Source: Nisaea denitrificans DSM 18348
GTDB lineage: Bacteria; Pseudomonadota; Alphaproteobacteria; Thalassobaculales; Thalassobaculaceae
Length of the DNA stretch: 64,000 nucleotides
Direction: 5' to 3'
Assembly (NCBI RefSeq): GCF_000426505.1
Contig: NZ_KE384532.1
Coordinates: 139,910-203,909, forward strand
In this document: positions 60,538-64,000 of the stretch, one piece after another
How positions within the stretch are numbered: position 1 is the stretch's first letter
Layout: each line of letters starts with the position of its first letter
Made by a program: the position numbers and the translations under genes
The notes under the pieces: model-generated
Database searches by the model: none
Told to the model about the DNA's origin: nothing
Seen by the model: only the letters and a program-made list of their open reading frames with translations

Positions 60538-61719
60538 TTATCCGTGCTTCTGAATAAACGCTGACAGCCGTCGTCCCGCTTCATCCAGTGTCTCGTCCGA
60601 GGCGCCGAAGCTGAGGCGGAGGTGCCCCGCCAGCATGTCGCCGAAGCCCTCGCCCGGGAGCAGGGCGAGCTTCTGTTCTTCCAGCAGTTTCCATGCGAAA
60701 TCGGTGGTGTCCATGCCGGTCTCGCGGATATCGAGCATCAGGAACATGCCGGCATCGGGTTTGCGGACCTTCACTTTCGGCACGGCGGACAGCGCGTCGC
60801 AGACCCGGTCGCGGCGGTGCCGGTAGAGATCGCGAATGCGGTCCACGGTGTCGACCGCGTCGTCCAGCGCAGTCATGGCAGCTTCCTGGATAAAGGGCGG
60901 TGAGCCGAACAGCATTGAGCTCATGACCTGTTCGACCGCGTTGATGGTAGCCGGATCGGCGACGATCCAGCCCAGCCGCCAGCCGGTCATCGCATGGCCC
61001 TTGGAGAAGCTGTAGACCGACAGTGTGCGATCCTTCATGCCGTCGATCAGGCGTGGGCAGAAATGCGGCTGCTCGTAGGTCATGGAGCAATAGACCTCGT
61101 CGGAAATCAGCCACAGATCGTGCTCGATGCAGATCCGGGCGATCTCTTCCATGGTCTCGCGCGGCCAGACGGCGCCGGTCGGGTTATTCGGCGAGTTGAT
61201 CACTATCGCCTTGGTTTCCGGGCGCAGGGCGGCACGGATATCGGCCGGATCCGGAACAAAGCTGTTCTCGGGGAGCAGCGGCACCTGGCTCAACGATGCG
61301 CCGCGGGCGATCAGCGCGCCTTGATAGGTGACATACATCGGATCGAAGGCGATGACGTGATCGCCCGGATTGAGCGTCACCAGCCCGGACGTAAAGACGC
61401 CGCACTGGGCGCCTGGAATGACGGCGACATTCTCCGCCGTGACCGTCTCGCCGATCCGTGCGCTGTGGTAGGCGGCAAGCTTTTCCCGCAGTGCAAGGAA
61501 GCCGATGCTTGCGGTGTAATGATGTTTGCCGTCCCGCAGCGCGCTGACCGCTGTCTCAACGATGCGCTCGTCGGTGGTGAAATCGTGATCGCCCACCGAC
61601 AGCACGATGACGTCCGTCTCGCCTGCCCGATAACGCTTGCGGGCCTCGGTGTGAATTGCCCAGGCATCGTCGGCGTCGCTTCCGCCCATGGCGGCGATAT
61701 AGGAGGAATGGTGGGGCAT
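60538..61719 (-). CDS. Pyridoxal-phosphate aminotransferase, class I/II
   Basis: A 393-residue aminotransferase that converges on the RES gene (17-nt gap). The lysine-containing motif [16 protein letters not shown] and [15 protein letters not shown] are intact. The sequence of the PLP binding site ([12 protein letters not shown]) is that of the aspartate/aromatic branch. It is not related closely enough to the one at 57.8 kb to look like a recent duplicate. ATG 61719 is used; the TTG at 61722 is one codon upstream. Substrate unknown. Confidence 0.9.
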   Translation of the reverse strand: MPHHSSYIAAMGGSDADDAWAIHTEARKRYRAGETDVIVLSVGDHDFTTDERIVETAVSALRDGKHHYTASIGFLALREKLAAYHSARIGETVTAENVAVIPGAQCGVFTSGLVTLNPGDHVIAFDPMYVTYQGALIARGASLSQVPLLPENSFVPDPADIRAALRPETKAIVINSPNNPTGAVWPRETMEEIARICIEHDLWLISDEVYCSMTYEQPHFCPRLIDGMKDRTLSVYSFSKGHAMTGWRLGWIVADPATINAVEQVMSSMLFGSPPFIQEAAMTALDDAVDTVDRIRDLYRHRRDRVCDALSAVPKVKVRKPDAGMFLMLDIRETGMDTTDFAWKLLEEQKLALLPGEGFGDMLAGHLRLSFGASDETLDEAGRRLSAFIQKHG

Positions 61720-61891
61720 CAAAAAGTCTTTCAGCAGGCAACGGGGCGGCCAGATAAGGCGGGCCGGGTTGCGCTGTCAATGCCACCTCTTGTCCTTTGC
61801 CTGCTTGCCCCTATTTTCCCGGACTGATATAGCCCAGTGCGACCGGGTACCGGCAGTGACGCCGGATAGAAAAAGTGCAAGGAGCTGCCGC

Positions 61892-63193
61892 ATGGCTGAC
61901 GCCGCTTTCACCGACTACAAAGTTGCCGATATTTCGCTCGCCGAATGGGGCCGCCGCGAAATCGCGATCGCCGAAACCGAAATGCCGGGCCTGATGGCGC
62001 TGCGCGAGGAAAATGCCGGCAAGAAGCCGCTGGCCGGCGCGCGTATCACCGGTTGCCTGCACATGACCATCCAGACGGCCGTGCTGATCGAGACCCTTGT
62101 CGATCTCGGCGCCGACATCCGCTGGAGCTCCTGCAACATCTTCTCCACTCAGGACCAGGCCGCAGCCGCTATTGCGGCCGCCGGCATCCCGGTCTTTGCC
62201 TGGAAGGGCGAGACCGAGGAAGAGTACGAGTGGTGCCTGCGCCAGACCATCAAGGGTCCGGACGGCTGGGCTCCGAACATGTTGCTGGATGACGGCGGCG
62301 ATCTGACGATCATGATGCACGAGGATTATCCGGAGTTGATGGACGATGTCCGCGGCGTGTCGGAAGAGACCACGACCGGCGTGCACCGCCTCTATGAGAT
62401 GGCGAAGGCGGGAACGCTCAAGGTTCCGGCGATCAACGTCAATGACAGTGTCACCAAGTCCAAGTTCGACAACCTTTATGGCTGCCGCGAAAGCCTGACC
62501 GACGGCATTCGCCGGGCAACCGACGTCATGCTGTCGGGCAAGGTCGCGGTCGTCGCCGGTTACGGCGATGTCGGCAAGGGCTCGGCCGCCAGCCTGCGCA
62601 ACGGCGGTGCCCGGGTGCTGGTCACCGAGATCGACCCGATCTGCGCCCTGCAGGCGGCGATGGAAGGCTACGAAGTCGTGACGATGGAAGAGGCCGCGCC
62701 GCGTGGCGACATCTTCGTCACCGCGACCGGCAACAAGGACATCCTCACGATGGACCATATGCGGGTCATGAAGGACCGCGCCATCGTCTGCAACATCGGC
62801 CATTTCGATAACGAAATTCAGGTCGAGCCGCTGCGTAACCTGACCTGGCACAATGTGAAGCCGCAGGTTGACGAAGTCGAATTCCCGGATGGCAAGCGGA
62901 TCATCCTGCTGGCCGAAGGCCGCCTGGTTAACCTCGGCTGCGCCACCGGCCACCCGAGCTTCGTGATGAGCGCCTCCTTTACCAACCAGACGCTCGCGCA
63001 GATAGAACTCTGGAACAATGCCGGCGAATACGAAAAGCAGGTTTACGTGCTGCCGAAGAAACTGGACGAGAAGGTTGCCGCTCTGCACCTGAAGAAGGTC
63101 GGCGCGATGCTTTCCCAGCTCTCCAAAGAGCAGGCTTCCTATATCGGCGTGACGCAGGAAGGCCCGTTCAAGCCCGAGGCCTACCGCTACTAA
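61892..63193 (+). CDS. ahcY: S-adenosylhomocysteine hydrolase
   Basis: A 433-residue NAD-dependent enzyme that splits S-adenosylhomocysteine into adenosine and homocysteine, removing the inhibitor of methyltransferases. The substrate motif [13 protein letters not shown], the NAD-binding loop [10 protein letters not shown], and [13 protein letters not shown] are intact. ATG 61892 has AAGGAG upstream; the longer frame has no similarity. No SAH riboswitch could be picked out by eye in the 170-nt gap. In Rhizobiales ahcY is found near the hprK-EIIA-HPr block; here it is separated by the aminotransferase, GNAT and RES-Xre genes. Confidence 0.97.
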   Translation: MADAAFTDYKVADISLAEWGRREIAIAETEMPGLMALREENAGKKPLAGARITGCLHMTIQTAVLIETLVDLGADIRWSSCNIFSTQDQAAAAIAAAGIPVFAWKGETEEEYEWCLRQTIKGPDGWAPNMLLDDGGDLTIMMHEDYPELMDDVRGVSEETTTGVHRLYEMAKAGTLKVPAINVNDSVTKSKFDNLYGCRESLTDGIRRATDVMLSGKVAVVAGYGDVGKGSAASLRNGGARVLVTEIDPICALQAAMEGYEVVTMEEAAPRGDIFVTATGNKDILTMDHMRVMKDRAIVCNIGHFDNEIQVEPLRNLTWHNVKPQVDEVEFPDGKRIILLAEGRLVNLGCATGHPSFVMSASFTNQTLAQIELWNNAGEYEKQVYVLPKKLDEKVAALHLKKVGAMLSQLSKEQASYIGVTQEGPFKPEAYRY

Positions 63194-63205
63194 AAACAGC
63201 ATGCA

Positions 63206-63240
63206 CGCGGCGGCGGCACTTGATCCGCCGCCGCGTTCCC
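63206..63240 (+). terminator. Hairpin after ahcY, likely terminator
   Basis: A strong GC-rich stem CGCGGCGGCGG / CCGCCGCCGCG (63206-63216 and 63225-63235) with an 8-nt loop lies 13 nt after the ahcY stop. Only a short T-poor tract follows, so it may work as a pause or a weak terminator. Confidence 0.65.
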
Positions 63241-63281
63241 TTATTTAAAGCCATACGCAAACACGCACATGAGGGCGGGGC

Positions 63282-64000
63282 ATGCGGTGGCTTTTTTTAG
63301 GACTGATCGGCGGCGCTCTATTGGCTTCAAAAGCCGATGCACGCGAGCTTGATCTCTCCTATACGATCTATTTCGGCGGCTTCTCCGTCGCCGCGTTCGA
63401 TTCAAAAATCGCAGTCGACCGCTCGGCCTACCGGGTCACGACCAACGCCCGTTCCCTCGGCATCCTCGACTTCTTCTTTCCGATCGAGGTGACCAGCGAA
63501 GGCACTGGTCTGGTGACAGGCAGTGGCATTAAACCCGAGACATATCGCAGCAATGGAACTTTTGACGGCAAGCCTCGCCGCATAACGCTCACGGCCCGTG
63601 ACGGTGCGGCGCCGTCAGTCTCCATGCACCCGCCGCGCGATCCGGAAAAGCGGGATGCGGTGCCGGAAGATCTGCAACTGGGCACGATCGATCCCTATGC
63701 GGCCGTTGTCTCGCTGGCTCTGACGTCCAAGGTCAATCCATGCCAGGAAGAATTGCGGGTCTTCAATGGCCGCACCCGGACGGATTTCCGTTTGTCCCAC
63801 GCTGGCTCAGATGTTTTGAAGAAGACGGACTACAGCGTTTTCGACGGCCGGGCTGAACGGTGCGAGGTGGCATACGAGACGCTGGCCGGAGGGTACAAGA
63901 AGCCCTGGTTCGGCGAGGACAAGACAGATGCCGTGACACGGCTCTGGGTCGCCCGGCTGACGGAAGACGGCTCCTGGATACCGGTGCGCCTGGAATCGGA
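63282..64000 (+). CDS. DUF3108 family exported protein (partial, runs off the window)
   Basis: The open frame runs to the window edge; 239 codons are seen. A signal peptide is visible (LGLIGGALLASKADA) and the mature part begins LDLSYTIYFGGFSVAAFDSK, typical of DUF3108 beta-barrel-like proteins of unknown function, probably periplasmic. The ATG at 63282 follows GGGCGGGG. The 3' end lies beyond the sequence, so the full length is unknown. Downstream of the ahcY hairpin. Confidence 0.85.
   Translation, partial: MRWLFLGLIGGALLASKADARELDLSYTIYFGGFSVAAFDSKIAVDRSAYRVTTNARSLGILDFFFPIEVTSEGTGLVTGSGIKPETYRSNGTFDGKPRRITLTARDGAAPSVSMHPPRDPEKRDAVPEDLQLGTIDPYAAVVSLALTSKVNPCQEELRVFNGRTRTDFRLSHAGSDVLKKTDYSVFDGRAERCEVAYETLAGGYKKPWFGEDKTDAVTRLWVARLTEDGSWIPVRLES

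Noticed and set aside
61720-61891. SAH riboswitch upstream of ahcY
   Set aside because: The leader was read for the expected hairpins and conserved core and I could not find a convincing match. A covariance search (Infernal with the SAH and SAM-SAH models) would decide.

Overview
The window is chromosomal DNA of a GC-rich alphaproteobacterium. The evidence is the ChvG/ChvI two-component pair running into a short HprK, RapZ, a mannose-type EIIA, HPr and EI, with pckA and ahcY on the flanks, plus TRAP transport, an NsrR-type regulator and PAS_5 and DUF3035 proteins. The protein families fit a free-living Rhodospirillales-like lineage; genus cannot be fixed by reading alone. No prophage, insertion sequence, CRISPR array or plasmid function was found, and almost all of the sequence is ordinary chromosome with short intergenic gaps.

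Layout. 0-4.8 kb: ChaC-type cyclotransferase, a degenerate receiver protein beside an Hpt-like protein, three uncharacterised proteins, and an MscS channel. 4.8-10 kb: catabolic and accessory enzymes (GNAT, Ldh2-type dehydrogenase, amidase, FAH-fold hydratase, MaoC hydratase) and a PAS_5 protein. 10-21.8 kb: a mostly forward housekeeping run: ribF-ileS-lspA-DUF3035 lipoprotein, a terminator, an M16 peptidase pair, then pgi-mutL-GNAT. 21.9-24.3 kb: a cytosolic subtilase and a globin-nsrR operon with a clear NsrR operator. 24.3-29 kb: metallopeptidase, pterin dehydratase, NudC, a phosphoesterase, Fe/Mn superoxide dismutase, and a redoxin/2OG-dioxygenase fusion. 29-36 kb: glycosyltransferase, a multi-PAS histidine kinase, a SpoIIAA-like protein and a dctPQM TRAP operon. 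36-47.7 kb: DCC thioredoxin-like protein, membrane-anchored glutamate-synthase-like flavoprotein, DUF3179 protein, tRNA-Arg(CCG), lipoprotein lipase with an orphan ABC ATPase, a zinc-finger protein, polA, and a small Cys-containing secreted protein.

47.8-64 kb is the regulatory core: pckA diverges from chvI-chvG, followed by hprK-rapZ-EIIA-HPr-EI and, further on, ahcY. This order resembles the block known from Rhizobiales. Here it carries extra genes: a HugZ-like protein and a secreted TPR-like protein between pckA and chvI, and two aminotransferases, a GNAT and a RES-Xre toxin-antitoxin module between EI and ahcY. HprK, EIIA, HPr and EI have no sugar permease here, which fits a regulatory phosphotransferase system tied to envelope sensing (ChvGI) and gluconeogenesis (PckA).

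The least explained items are the degenerate receiver/Hpt-like pair (1.1-2.1 kb), the protein with a duplicated PT..M..AG motif (2.7-3.4 kb), the leaderless subtilase with its own N-terminal domain (21.9 kb), the redoxin-dioxygenase fusion (27.9 kb) and the small secreted Cys protein (47.3 kb). None of these can be called a new system from sequence reading alone.
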